Shown here piece after piece: positions 1-6,908 of a DNA stretch of 24,355 nt (positions are counted from its first letter, which is position 1; each line of letters begins with the position of its first letter). The translations under genes were made by a program, and so were the position numbers. The notes under the pieces are model-generated. The model ran no database searches. It saw nothing but the letters and a program-made list of their open reading frames with translations, and was not told the DNA's origin. Source of the stretch: a virus; the IMG/VR virus record IMGVR_UViG_3300034106_003642, positions 1 to 24,355 of that record, one strand, 5' to 3'.

Positions 1-1
1 T

Positions 2-1042
2 TCGCTTGCAGGCCAGCGCAAGCCGGTCGTGTCTACGATCGACACTGGCTCCGAAGTGATCAAGCAAGAGTACGACCCGAACACGGGCCAGACGAAGATT
101 CTCAGCCGCACGCCAAAGACGCTGACGCCCGAGCAGCAACGGCAGGCCGCGCAAGAGTCCAAGGTGGTGGCGCGGGTCATCACAGACGAGGCCGGCAACA
201 CCACGCTGCTCAACCAGTTCGGCCAGAAGATCGACCCGACTACAGCTACCGGCGGCGCGGCTATGCTCGCTGGCAAGCTCAAGCCGGTCTTCCAAAACGT
301 CAATGTCGGCAACGAGATTGTCACGCAGATGGTCGACCCGAATACCAACAAGGTCACCGTCTTGGGCCGTCGCCCTGTCAACATGACGCCCGAGCAGCAG
401 CGTCAAGCCGCGCAAGAGCGCTCTGTTGTCGCCACATCGTTTACCGACGAAACCGGCCGGGTCACGCACGTCAACAAGTTTGGTGAAACCATCGCCACGA
501 CCGGCGGCGGGGCTGGCGCCGGGGCTGGCGGCGGGGCTGGTCAGCCCGTCACGCTGCGCGGGCGCCCCAGCGCGACGTTTGAGCGCACGCAGGCGCAGCG
601 CCAGCAACTGGCGCGCGATCTTGACACAGCGATCTTTGAACTCAGAGACGCCGTCAAGGAAGGCGGCCTCATCGATCAGTCTACCGGCAGCGGTGTTGGC
701 CGCGCAGTCGACATCGGCGCTCGGTTTATCGGTCAGGCTACCAAGGGCGACATCGCCATCGGCAAACTCAAGCCGATTGCCGACATCGTCCTCAAGATGG
801 TGCCGCGCTTTGAGGGCCCGCAGTCCGACAAAGACACGCAGTCCTACAAGGAGGCCGCCGGCCAGCTTGCCGACCCGACACTGCCGCGCGAAATCCGCAA
901 AGCCGCCGCGCAGACCATCATTCGCTTGATGGAAAACCGCAAGGGTCAGTTTGTCTCGCAAGGCATGGCGGCCGAGGGCACCAGTGCGGGCGGCGGCGTA
1001 GACACCAGCAACCCACTGCTGGCCCCGCCAGCAGGCCGATAA
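2..1042 (+). CDS. Virion structural protein with internal repeats, 5'-truncated by the window edge
   Basis: The reading frame is open from base 2 with no stop, so the gene enters from the left. A GTG at 29 is possible but unlikely as the start: the protein holds two copies of a unit of about 90 residues, and the first copy already begins with KPV encoded before that GTG, matching KPVFQNVNVG of copy 2. Both copies share the motif TPEQQRQAAQE followed by a V..T/S.TDE.G segment. A Gly/Ala-rich linker follows, then a conserved-looking C-terminal domain (around MVPRFEGPQSDKDTQSYKEAAGQL) of a type I recall at the ends of large phage virion proteins. It lies 10 bp upstream of the 652-aa virion gene and is probably co-transcribed with the late genes. 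The exact role (ejection protein, tail or other structural protein) is inferred from position only. Confidence 0.8.
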   Translation, partial: SLAGQRKPVVSTIDTGSEVIKQEYDPNTGQTKILSRTPKTLTPEQQRQAAQESKVVARVITDEAGNTTLLNQFGQKIDPTTATGGAAMLAGKLKPVFQNVNVGNEIVTQMVDPNTNKVTVLGRRPVNMTPEQQRQAAQERSVVATSFTDETGRVTHVNKFGETIATTGGGAGAGAGGGAGQPVTLRGRPSATFERTQAQRQQLARDLDTAIFELRDAVKEGGLIDQSTGSGVGRAVDIGARFIGQATKGDIAIGKLKPIADIVLKMVPRFEGPQSDKDTQSYKEAAGQLADPTLPREIRKAAAQTIIRLMENRKGQFVSQGMAAEGTSAGGGVDTSNPLLAPPAGR

Positions 1043-1052
1043 GGAGCGCACG

Positions 1053-3011
1053 ATGGCATCGCTCGCCGACATCATCAACGATCCGAACTACGTCAACGCC
1101 AACCCGGCGACGAAGAAGGCCATCTTCGACAAGTACGCGCCGCTTGACCCGAACTACAACAAGGCCAACGCGGCCACGCAGGAAGCCATCCGCATCAAGT
1201 TCGGCGTCGCGCAATCTCGCGCTGCCGAGCCCGAAGGTATGCCCGGCCCCCGGGTCGAGCCGCCGGCATGGGCTAAGGACTACCCCGGCCTATACAGGGC
1301 CGCCGTCACCACACGTCAGATGGTCGGCCCCACGGTTGAAATGCTGGGCGGCGCGCTGGGTGGTGTGAGTGGTGCTGCCGCCGGCACGTTTGGCGCCGGG
1401 CCAGTTGGCACGGCTGTGGGCGGCATCGCCGGCGCTGGGCTGGGCTACGGTACGGCCAAACAGGGTTTACGAGCCGTTGACGTGGCTTTGGGCCTAGCAC
1501 CCCCTGACACGCTTGCTGGCGAGGCCCGTAGGGCCGCTGGCGGCGTCGTGGAGGGCGCCACTTACGAAACCGGCGGCCGTCTGGCCGCGCCGGCCATCAA
1601 CTATCTTGTCCAGAAGGGCGTCAACGTCGCTGGCAAGGCGATGGACATCGGCCAGCTTCCGAACCAGTTGGCGGCCCGCACTGCCCGCGAATCGCTGGGC
1701 ACCCCGCAGCAAGTCGCTGCCGCGCGTGCGGCCCTACAAGCCACTGAGGCGCAAGGGCTGACTGCACAGCAGGCGCTGGCGCGCGGCGGCGTCGTGTCGC
1801 CCAGCGCGCAGGCCACGATTGAGAAAACCGTCAAGAAGACCGGCGCAGTCGACACCCGGGCCGCTATTGAGGCATCACAGGAGGCGGCGCGCAAGTCCAC
1901 CATTCAAAACGTCACGCCAGATTTGCAGGCCGCCGTCAACGCTCGCCGCGCGGCGTCGCAGCCGCTCTATCAAGCCGCTGACCGCGCTGTCGTGCCAATC
2001 GATAGCGAGTTGACCGAAATCATCGCTCGGATGCCGGACGGCACGCTATCGCAGGCCGCGCTAATCGCCAAGATGGAGGGCCGCCCTTTCATCATGGGCA
2101 AAACCGCGCCGGCCAAAATGGTCGAAACGGGCGTGCTGGATGCTTCGGGTAAGCCCGTCATGCGCGAGGTGCCCGGGCAGACGGCCGAGATCACCGGCGA
2201 GTCGCTGCACTACATCAAGCGCGCCTTGGGAGATATCGCCTACGGTTCTCCGGCTACCACGCAGGCGGGCCGCGACACTCAGCTTGCCGCCCGCAAGCTG
2301 CTGGACGACTACATCAAGGTGTTTGAGACAAAGGTGCCGGAGTACGGTCAGGCACGGCAAATCTTTTCAGACCTGTCCGCGCCGGTCAACCAAGCACAGG
2401 TTCTCAAAGAGATGGTGTCGGTGCTGGAGAAACCCGGCGGCGGCGAGCGCATCGGGCCGTTCTTGAACGTGCTGGGCCGTGGCGAACAGGCCATGCTCAA
2501 GCGCGCTGGCGGGCGTGGGGCGCCGCGCTACGAATCGCTCAATGAGGTGCTGACGCCAGACCAGCTTGCCAAAGTGCGTGAAGTTGCGCGTCAACTCGAA
2601 ACCGAAGCCGCAGTCGGCCAACAGATCAGCGCCGGCCAACAACGCGCCACCGAGCTGCTGCGCGAAGAGCTGCCCAACTACCGGCTGCCCAACATCTTCA
2701 ACGTGTTCGCCACCACGGCCAACAAGGTGCTGGATACGCTGGGCGTCAAGGTCGGCAAGAAGACGATCGAGAAGATGGCCGAGGCGTCGCTGACGGCCAA
2801 GTCGTTTGACGAGCTGCTGGCGACGCTGCCCGGTAACGAGCGGTCTGCGGTGCTGAAGGCGATCAGTGACCCCTCGACATGGGCGACGATCAAGCCGGCC
2901 ACTGGCGCGGCAATCATGGGTACGGCCGGCGCCGTGGAGAACCCTCCGACGCCCGCGCCGGTGAACAATCTGGCACCGGCCGCTGCGCCGGCAAATGCTC
3001 TTGCGAGGTGA
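1053..3011 (+). CDS. Large virion protein with glycine zipper, probable DNA-ejection (internal virion) protein
   Basis: 652 aa. The start ATG at 1053 follows AAGGAG at 1041-1046, which overlaps the previous stop. The N-terminus has two short related repeats (DPNYVNANPATKKAIFDKYA and DPNYNKANAATQEAIRIKF). At residues about 95-135 there is a Gly/Ala-rich hydrophobic stretch with repeated GxxxG spacing, a glycine zipper likely to insert in membranes. The rest is Ala/Gln/Arg-rich and helical, with a Pro/Ala-rich C-terminal tail. Glycine-zipper membrane segments in a large virion protein just before the lysis genes fit the ejection proteins of podovirus-like phages, which are packaged in the head and extend the DNA channel across the cell envelope. 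No enzymatic domain such as a lytic transglycosylase is visible. The function is inferred from context and architecture. Confidence 0.82.
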   Translation: MASLADIINDPNYVNANPATKKAIFDKYAPLDPNYNKANAATQEAIRIKFGVAQSRAAEPEGMPGPRVEPPAWAKDYPGLYRAAVTTRQMVGPTVEMLGGALGGVSGAAAGTFGAGPVGTAVGGIAGAGLGYGTAKQGLRAVDVALGLAPPDTLAGEARRAAGGVVEGATYETGGRLAAPAINYLVQKGVNVAGKAMDIGQLPNQLAARTARESLGTPQQVAAARAALQATEAQGLTAQQALARGGVVSPSAQATIEKTVKKTGAVDTRAAIEASQEAARKSTIQNVTPDLQAAVNARRAASQPLYQAADRAVVPIDSELTEIIARMPDGTLSQAALIAKMEGRPFIMGKTAPAKMVETGVLDASGKPVMREVPGQTAEITGESLHYIKRALGDIAYGSPATTQAGRDTQLAARKLLDDYIKVFETKVPEYGQARQIFSDLSAPVNQAQVLKEMVSVLEKPGGGERIGPFLNVLGRGEQAMLKRAGGRGAPRYESLNEVLTPDQLAKVREVARQLETEAAVGQQISAGQQRATELLREELPNYRLPNIFNVFATTANKVLDTLGVKVGKKTIEKMAEASLTAKSFDELLATLPGNERSAVLKAISDPSTWATIKPATGAAIMGTAGAVENPPTPAPVNNLAPAAAPANALAR

Positions 3012-3014
3012 CAA

Positions 3015-3218
3015 ATGGAGTCGGCTGAAATCGATCCCGTGAAATACGGTGTCCTGTGGCAAAAGGTGCAGGACATGGACAAGAAGATGGACAAGATGGA
3101 ACGCCAGATGGAGCAACTGCTCGACATGGCAAGCCGATCCAAAGGCGCCCTGTGGATCGGTATTGGGCTGTGGTCAGCCGCCACCGGCGTGGCCGGGTTC
3201 TTTCTGGGCAAGCACTGA
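3015..3218 (+). CDS. Small coiled-coil plus membrane-segment protein of the lysis cassette (XhlA-like topology)
   Basis: 67 aa. An N-terminal helix with heptad spacing (WQKVQDMDKKMDKMERQMEQLLDMA, quoted in part) forms a charged coiled coil. A single hydrophobic segment, ALWIGIGLWSAATGVAGFFL, lies near the C-terminus and the protein ends in KH. This layout resembles XhlA/haemolysin-type lysis accessory proteins and some phage holin-like proteins. The stop codon overlaps the endolysin start by one base (TGATG), so translation is coupled. The preceding virion gene ends 3 bp upstream. Its likely role is in membrane permeabilisation or lysis timing. A tail or spanin-like role is a less likely alternative. 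Confidence 0.82.
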   Translation: MESAEIDPVKYGVLWQKVQDMDKKMDKMERQMEQLLDMASRSKGALWIGIGLWSAATGVAGFFLGKH

Positions 3219-3598
3219 TGTACAAGCTGGGCCCGCGCTCTCTGCTGCGTTTGCGTGGCGTGCACCCTGACCTAGTCAAGGTCGTCAAGCGCGGCATCCA
3301 GATCACCACGGTAGATTTCACCGTGCTGGAGGGCCTGCGCTCGCCTGAGCGCCAACGCCAGCTCTACGAGGCCGGCGCCAGCCAAACCCTCAAAGGCCGG
3401 CACATCACCGGCCATGCCGTCGATCTAGGGGCGTGGATCGACGGCCAAGTGCGGTGGGATTGGCCGCTGTACCACAAGATCGCTGCTGCGATGAAGGCCG
3501 CCGCCAACGAGCTGAAGGTTCCCATCACTTGGGGCGGCGATTGGAAGGGCTTTCCTGACGGCCCACACTTTGAACTTCCTTGGAAGGAATACCCATGA
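3218..3598 (+). CDS. Endolysin, M15-family (VanY/L-Ala-D-Glu type) zinc peptidase
   Basis: 126 aa. The start ATG at 3218 overlaps the previous TGA; a longer frame runs upstream from 3056 but is the shadow of the preceding gene. It shows the M15 signature: R41-S-P-E-R near QRQLYEAG, then GRH62ITGHAVD69L giving two zinc ligands, and D114-G-P-H117-F-E-L giving the catalytic-side acid and the third ligand. The length is typical of single-domain M15 phage lysins, which cut peptide stems of peptidoglycan. No signal peptide or SAR anchor is visible, so release should depend on a holin; the following gene overlaps by four bases (ATGA) and is a holin candidate. The family call is strong; the exact bond cleaved is inferred from the family. 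Confidence 0.93.
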   Translation: MYKLGPRSLLRLRGVHPDLVKVVKRGIQITTVDFTVLEGLRSPERQRQLYEAGASQTLKGRHITGHAVDLGAWIDGQVRWDWPLYHKIAAAMKAAANELKVPITWGGDWKGFPDGPHFELPWKEYP

Positions 3599-3777
3599 AC
3601 GCAACCATCATTCAAGCCATCGTTCGCCATCTGCTGACCACTGTCGGCGGCGGCTTCCTGATGTCGTTCGGCATCTCCGGCGGCACCTTGGAGGCCGTTG
3701 TGGGCGCCGTGTCCACGCTGGCCGGCGTCGCTTGGTCGGTGTACGACAAGCGCAAGAACGGCGGCCTGCCCTCTTAA
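3595..3777 (+). CDS. Small holin (Pam3-gp28-like)
   Basis: 60 aa. The start ATG at 3595 is preceded by GGAAGGAA at 3582-3589 and overlaps the endolysin stop (ATGA); an in-frame ATG at 3580 would place the start inside the ribosome-binding site. The protein has an amphipathic N-terminus (RHLLTTVGGGFLMSFGISGG), a hydrophobic stretch (TLEAVVGAVSTLAGVAWSVY) and a basic C-terminus (DKRKNGGLPS). This matches the small phage holins of the type I recall as Pam3-gp28. It would form the inner-membrane lesion that releases the M15 endolysin. Its stop codon overlaps the stop of the opposite-strand gene. No two-component spanin was recognised nearby. Confidence 0.82.
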   Translation: MNATIIQAIVRHLLTTVGGGFLMSFGISGGTLEAVVGAVSTLAGVAWSVYDKRKNGGLPS

Positions 3778-3956
3778 TACATCAGCACGCCTGCAACGAC
3801 CAGCACGACGATCAGCGCCGCCACCACCAATAGACTTGTCGGAGGGGGCGGCGTTGGATCGTCAGCGCCGATTTCAGTAGCGGCCTCAGCCGCTTGACGG
3901 GCAGGGCAGTCTCGCCCTTGCCGGCAGTTGCCATACTCGTCACAGCAATTCACCAC
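3774..3956 (-). CDS. Small Cys-rich protein with C-terminal membrane segment
   Basis: 60 aa, last gene of the leftward operon. The start is GTG at 3956, seven bases after GGAGG; a second GTG follows immediately. The N-terminus is Cys-rich (CCDEYGNCRQGRDCPARQ), then a polar linker with PTPPPP, then a hydrophobic C-terminal segment (SLLVVAALIVVLVVAGVLMY), giving a tail-anchored membrane protein. I recall similar short proteins with a NCxQGRDCP motif in phages of Burkholderiales, without a known function. The stop codon overlaps that of the holin gene on the other strand. With its position beside the lysis cassette it could affect lysis, but it belongs to the opposite transcription unit. Confidence 0.75.
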   Translation of the reverse strand: MVNCCDEYGNCRQGRDCPARQAAEAATEIGADDPTPPPPTSLLVVAALIVVLVVAGVLMY

Positions 3957-4018
3957 GGCGCGTCCTCCATGTCAGTCAGTTCCTGTTTGCGTGCTCGGGG
4001 GACGGTGTTTTGGTACAT
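3950..4018 (-). CDS. Possible 22-aa micro-ORF between the zinc-ribbon gene and the tail-anchored protein
   Basis: A short frame encodes MYQNTVPRARKQELTDMEDAPW. It starts inside the 3' part of the zinc-ribbon gene in another frame, and its stop lies within the GTGGTGA that starts the next gene, which suggests translational coupling. A GGGG lies four bases upstream of the ATG, which is a poor spacing. It may only be a relay for ribosomes or chance. Low confidence as a gene. Confidence 0.25.
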   Translation of the reverse strand: MYQNTVPRARKQELTDMEDAPW

Positions 4019-4167
4019 TCTGCCCCGCTCTTCGTAGAATTTGAAGGGCCAATTTTCACGACGTTTTCTTGGGTAGCAAACCTGTGCAGGTTCGCACACT
4101 CCCGACGCCGGCGCCCCTGTCGGCTGTCCAGCACTATCGTCCACGCTCCACATACTGGACATTTCAT
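3976..4167 (-). CDS. NrdR-like zinc-ribbon protein (no ATP-cone)
   Basis: 63 aa. The start ATG at 4167 follows GGAGGTG and overlaps the preceding stop (ATGA); a longer in-frame start at 4233 lacks a ribosome-binding site. The N-terminus reads MKCPVCGAWTIVLDSRQGRRRRECANLHRF: a CPxCG knuckle, an Arg-rich stretch and a second EC-N-x-HRF element, the layout of the NrdR zinc ribbon. The ATP-cone domain that follows in bacterial NrdR (about 150 aa) is absent. Such short versions are frequent in phages; they could bind NrdR boxes or simply nucleic acid. One of the usual four Cys ligands in the second knuckle is replaced by His or lost (C-A-N-L-H). The C-terminal 30 residues look unstructured and overlap the micro-ORF frame. 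Confidence 0.8.
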   Translation of the reverse strand: MKCPVCGAWTIVLDSRQGRRRRECANLHRFATQENVVKIGPSNSTKSGAECTKTPSPEHANRN

Positions 4168-4370
4168 TTCACCTCCGTGGCGGTGTGTAAATACATCGTC
4201 AAACGCTTGATTTTGGATTCGTAGTACTTGCACATGGAATCCGAATATTCCCGTGCTGACTGCGCTTCCAGCAGTCTGCGTTTGGACTCTTCCAACTCGC
4301 GCAGCGCCAGCGCTTCGGCGCTGGGCGTCTTGTACAGCGACTTGGTGAAGTCGACAATTTCTTTCAGCAT
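4164..4370 (-). CDS. Small helical protein of unknown function
   Basis: 68 aa. The ATG at 4370 has AAGGAG eight bases upstream; an upstream in-frame start at 4397 would overlap that site. The protein (MLKEIVDFTKSLYKTPSAEALALRELEESKRRLLEAQSAREYSDSMCKYYESKIKRL, in part) is charged and strongly helical, with a likely coiled coil over residues 20-55. I do not recognise a named family; proteins of this look are common in phage early operons. It couples to the zinc-ribbon gene by an ATGA overlap. Confidence 0.8.
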   Translation of the reverse strand: MLKEIVDFTKSLYKTPSAEALALRELEESKRRLLEAQSAREYSDSMCKYYESKIKRLTMYLHTATEVK

Positions 4371-4393
4371 GGCAGTTGCTCCTTGTTGTTGAA

Positions 4394-4585
4394 TCACAGT
4401 GCCCGCGCTTCCTTCAGAAGCTCCATGCGCTCGCGGGCCGCGCGCAGGGTCGTGTAGCGCTGGTGCAGGCGCTCCAGAATAGACAGGCGACGGCGGCCGG
4501 CGCGCTCCTCATTGAGCAGCGTCAGCACTTGCTCTTCACTGAGCAGCGCCAGCTCTTTGTTCAGCTTTCGCCAGTTCGTTTGCAA
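4394..4585 (-). CDS. Small charged helical protein, start uncertain
   Basis: The protein end LALLSEEQVLTLLNEERAGRRRLSILERLHQRYTTLRAARERMELLKEARAL (read in pieces) is a coherent charged helical protein, probably a coiled coil. There is no ATG in the right place. A TTG at 4585 with GGAG seven bases upstream gives 63 aa and overlaps the preceding gene by 50 nt. A GTG at 4528, eight bases past the preceding stop, gives 45 aa but has a poor ribosome-binding site. A frame extending to 4795 is a shadow of two upstream genes. The function is unknown. It sits between two small helical proteins in the same operon. Confidence 0.55.
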   Translation of the reverse strand: MQTNWRKLNKELALLSEEQVLTLLNEERAGRRRLSILERLHQRYTTLRAARERMELLKEARAL

Positions 4586-4727
4586 TCTTCTTCTCCAGTT
4601 CGTCGATCTGCCGGCCCACGCGCAGCATGGCGCGCTCGGCGCGGTTGTACACCTTGGCCCATTGGCGCTCTTCGGCTTTTGATGCCTTGATCTTGGCCTT
4701 CCACAGCTTAATTTTTGTCGAGTCCAT
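4536..4727 (-). CDS. Small lysine/alanine-rich coiled-coil protein
   Basis: 63 aa, starting at ATG 4727 after AAGGA. The sequence (MDSTKIKLWKAKIKASKAEERQWAKVYNRAERAMLRVGRQIDELEKKIANELAKAEQRAG, in part) is nearly all helix, with heptads in the second half (IDELEKKIANELAKAE). It overlaps the upstream gene by 20 nt. No family is recognised. Its basic, helical character would suit nucleic-acid or protein binding, but nothing in the sequence fixes a function. Confidence 0.75.
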   Translation of the reverse strand: MDSTKIKLWKAKIKASKAEERQWAKVYNRAERAMLRVGRQIDELEKKIANELAKAEQRAGAAQ

Positions 4728-4911
4728 ACCGTTCCTTGATCACGCGAGTAATGTCTTTGGGCGTCATGCCCGGGATGGCTGAGATGAGCGCGCACTCCAT
4801 CGCCACTTTCTGCGCGAACTGGCGCATCTCCTTGACCGTCATCACCGCGATCGGCAGCTTCTCTGTGGCCGCGTTGCGGATCATCTCGATCAGCTCGTCA
4901 TCCTTGATCAT
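4708..4911 (-). CDS. Conserved-looking small protein of unknown function
   Basis: 67 aa. The start ATG at 4911 overlaps the helicase stop (ATGA). The sequence begins MIKDDELIEMIRNAATEKLPIAVMTVKEMRQFAQKVAMECA and then has a segment typical of a helix-turn-helix-sized unit (MTPKDITRVIKERYGL). It is too short for a confident fold call. Its coupling to the SNF2-like helicase suggests that both act in the same early process. Function unknown. Confidence 0.78.
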   Translation of the reverse strand: MIKDDELIEMIRNAATEKLPIAVMTVKEMRQFAQKVAMECALISAIPGMTPKDITRVIKERYGLDKN

Positions 4912-6203
4912 TTGAGTTCCTCCATCGCTACGTCACTGAGCGCGCGCTTGTCGTGCAGCGCCGCCCAGATGCGCTCGTCCACGGTCTTGTTGGTCATCAG
5001 GATGTAGGCCCACACATCGCGCGTTTGTCCAGACCGATGGAGCCGTCCGACTGTTTGCTCGAAAAGCTCCAGACTCCACGGCAGGGACAGAAAAACCATG
5101 TGGCATCCACCGTGTTGTAGGTTAAGCCCATGCCCTGCTGATTTTGGGTGCACGGCCAGAACTCGTACCAACCCGGCGTTCCAGCGAGCAATAGCGCCTC
5201 CATCATCCAAAGTAACGAGTCCCTTGATTCGTCGTCTAAGTTCGGCCAGTTCTTCTTGGAACTGATAAACGACAATGGTGTTTGCATGTTGGTTCTCCTG
5301 TAGTAAATCCTCAAGCGCGTCGAACTTGTGGGCGCTGAACCACTGCGCCTCGGGCGTGTACACAAACCCCGACGACATCTGTTGCAGCTTCTGCGTCACC
5401 ACGGCGGCGTTCTGGGCCACGGCCTGCGCGTCGGGGAACTGCACCACGAAGTCCTTCTTCATCTTCTCGTAGGGCTCGCGGTCGTCCAGCTCGACGCGCA
5501 CCTCGACCGTGTGCAGCGGCGGCAGCTTGTCCTTGTAGTCGCCCGGCTCCAGCACGAAGGTGGCCGGCTTGATACGCTCCATGACCTGCGCCAGCGCCCC
5601 CGGGCGCGGCGTCCACTCGTCGTAGCCGCCGTAGGTCGACAGCAGGAAGTACTCCTGCTGGAAGGCGCCCTTGCTGCGGCCCAGCAGCTTCTGGTCGATG
5701 ATCTTGCACTGGCCGAAGACGTCCTCCAGCCCGTTGCTGGTGAACGAGCCGGTCAGGCCCCAACGAATCTTGAATGCGTTGATGACCTTGTGCAGCGCTT
5801 TGAACCGGGCGCCGCTGGGGTTCTTCAGCTTGGTCAGCTCGTCAAACACGACGCCGTCAAAGAGTTCAAGGTTTAGCTCCGACAGCCACTGAAGGTTGTC
5901 GTAATTGATGACCATCACGCTGGTGTCAGCCGCGTAGGCGACCAGACGTTCGCGGGGTGTGCCAACGCAAACGGCCACGGACAGCTCGGGCGCCCACTTT
6001 GGCGCCTCGACCGGCCAGACGTCGGTGCACACGCGCTTGGGGGCGACGACAAGCCAGCGCTTGACGATGCCGTCGCGCACCATGTCGCGCATGGCCGTGA
6101 GCGTGAGCGCGGTCTTGCCGGCCCCCACAGGCGCCAGCACCATCGCCCTATCGTGTTCGTACAGAAAGTCGGCGCCCTGCTCTTGGTAGTCACGCAGCTT
6201 CAC
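4908..6203 (-). CDS. SNF2-like DEAD/DEAH-box helicase (superfamily 2)
   Basis: 431 aa, starting at GTG 6203. The GTG overlaps the upstream stop (GTGA) and has GAGGA in front; a longer frame to 6236 would run into the preceding gene. Visible motifs: Q-like N-terminus LRDYQEQ, Walker A APVGAGKT (24-31), Walker B FDELTKLKN (120-128), motif III LTGSFTSN (150-157), and motif VI QTVGRLHRSGQ (383-393) in the SNF2-like form. These are ATP-dependent DNA translocases. In phage early operons they usually accompany VRR-NUC nucleases, as here, and are thought to act in replication or recombination. Motif III reads GSFTSN where most relatives have GTPxxN. The family assignment is firm; the cellular job is inferred. 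Confidence 0.93.
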   Translation of the reverse strand: MKLRDYQEQGADFLYEHDRAMVLAPVGAGKTALTLTAMRDMVRDGIVKRWLVVAPKRVCTDVWPVEAPKWAPELSVAVCVGTPRERLVAYAADTSVMVINYDNLQWLSELNLELFDGVVFDELTKLKNPSGARFKALHKVINAFKIRWGLTGSFTSNGLEDVFGQCKIIDQKLLGRSKGAFQQEYFLLSTYGGYDEWTPRPGALAQVMERIKPATFVLEPGDYKDKLPPLHTVEVRVELDDREPYEKMKKDFVVQFPDAQAVAQNAAVVTQKLQQMSSGFVYTPEAQWFSAHKFDALEDLLQENQHANTIVVYQFQEELAELRRRIKGLVTLDDGGAIARWNAGLVRVLAVHPKSAGHGLNLQHGGCHMVFLSLPWSLELFEQTVGRLHRSGQTRDVWAYILMTNKTVDERIWAALHDKRALSDVAMEELK

Positions 6204-6406
6204 AGCATGTCCTCGATCAGTTTGGCGAGCGCCCACAAATCGGGCTTGCTGACGCCGGCGTCGACACCCTTGGCGCTGCGCTGAATCTCACGGATGATGC
6301 GGGCGCGCTCTTCTTTGCAGGCCGCCAGCGCCAGCTCGACCTCAACAATGTCTGGATGCCGCTGAAACTTGTCCCACGACAGTTTGTCAATCTCATTTTC
6401 GGTCAT
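6200..6406 (-). CDS. Small helical protein of unknown function
   Basis: 68 aa, with ATG at 6406 overlapping the upstream stop (ATGA) and its own stop overlapping the helicase start (GTGA). The sequence is acidic at the N-terminus (MTENEIDKLSWDKFQRHPDIVEVELALAACKEERARIIREIQRSAKG) and is predicted helical. It is sandwiched between a Cys-rich protein and the SNF2-like helicase with translational coupling on both sides, so it may work with the helicase. I do not recognise a family. Confidence 0.78.
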   Translation of the reverse strand: MTENEIDKLSWDKFQRHPDIVEVELALAACKEERARIIREIQRSAKGVDAGVSKPDLWALAKLIEDML

Positions 6407-6627
6407 GCTGCTGCCTCTTTATTGTTTGCAACAGCCGGCGTTGTGGTGGGGTACGGCGCGGCGTAGTCAGGGCATTCGCCGTGGCCGACCCACGGGTGCA
6501 TCCAGACTTGCCAGACGCTGTCAGAAGAAAGGGGGTAGACGTTGACGTTGCGGCGGCAGTCTTTGCACTGCTCGCGCCGGGGGTGGCCTTCGCAACGCGG
6601 AAAAGGTCTAGGCAGATACGATCTCAC
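6403..6627 (-). CDS. Small Cys/His-rich, probably zinc-binding protein
   Basis: 74 aa, starting at GTG 6627 with GGAG eight bases upstream and a 20-nt overlap with the VRR-NUC gene. The motif C-x2-H-x5-C-x2-C (RCEGHPRREQCKDCRR, residues 12-26) looks like a zinc knuckle. A Trp-rich segment (VWQVWMHPWVGHGEC) follows with further His and Cys, then a low-complexity tail. It is probably a small metal-binding protein of the early operon. I cannot name a function. Confidence 0.75.
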   Translation of the reverse strand: MRSYLPRPFPRCEGHPRREQCKDCRRNVNVYPLSSDSVWQVWMHPWVGHGECPDYAAPYPTTTPAVANNKEAAA

Positions 6628-6901
6628 GCTGGCGCTCCTTGATCCATTCGTTGACTTGCTCTTTCGACCACAGACAGACGTAGTTCTGGCGCAGCCGCGC
6701 CATGTCTGACTGAAACACCTGTTGCAAAGGTGACAGCCGGCCGTTGGGGGCTTTCAGCTCGACGAACCATGTGCTGCCGTCGGGCAGACACACGACCCGG
6801 TCGGCCACGCCTCGATTGGCCGGGCTGACGAACTTATAGGCCGCGCCGCCAAGATGGCGCACGCTCCTGACGAAGTGGGCTTCAATGTCTTTTTCAAGCA
6901 T
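6608..6901 (-). CDS. VRR-NUC domain nuclease
   Basis: 97 aa, first gene of the leftward operon. It carries the PD-(D/E)XK-type signature of VRR-NUC proteins: E6 in the first helix, G31-V-A-D34-R, then F-V-E48-L-K50-x-P-x-G-x-L-S-P-x-Q60. The size fits stand-alone phage VRR-NUC proteins, which have been described as structure-specific endonucleases that can act on Holliday junctions. The operon also holds an SNF2-like helicase, a common phage pairing. There is no Shine-Dalgarno sequence before the ATG, and the promoter -10 box ends only eight bases upstream, so the mRNA is probably leaderless. Confidence 0.92.
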   Translation of the reverse strand: MLEKDIEAHFVRSVRHLGGAAYKFVSPANRGVADRVVCLPDGSTWFVELKAPNGRLSPLQQVFQSDMARLRQNYVCLWSKEQVNEWIKERQREIVSA

Positions 6902-6908
6902 GGCGGCG

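Noticed and set aside
5311-5876. Frames of 150 and 182 aa within the SNF2-like helicase gene
   Set aside because: These are shadows of the helicase; only the helicase frame carries recognisable motifs.
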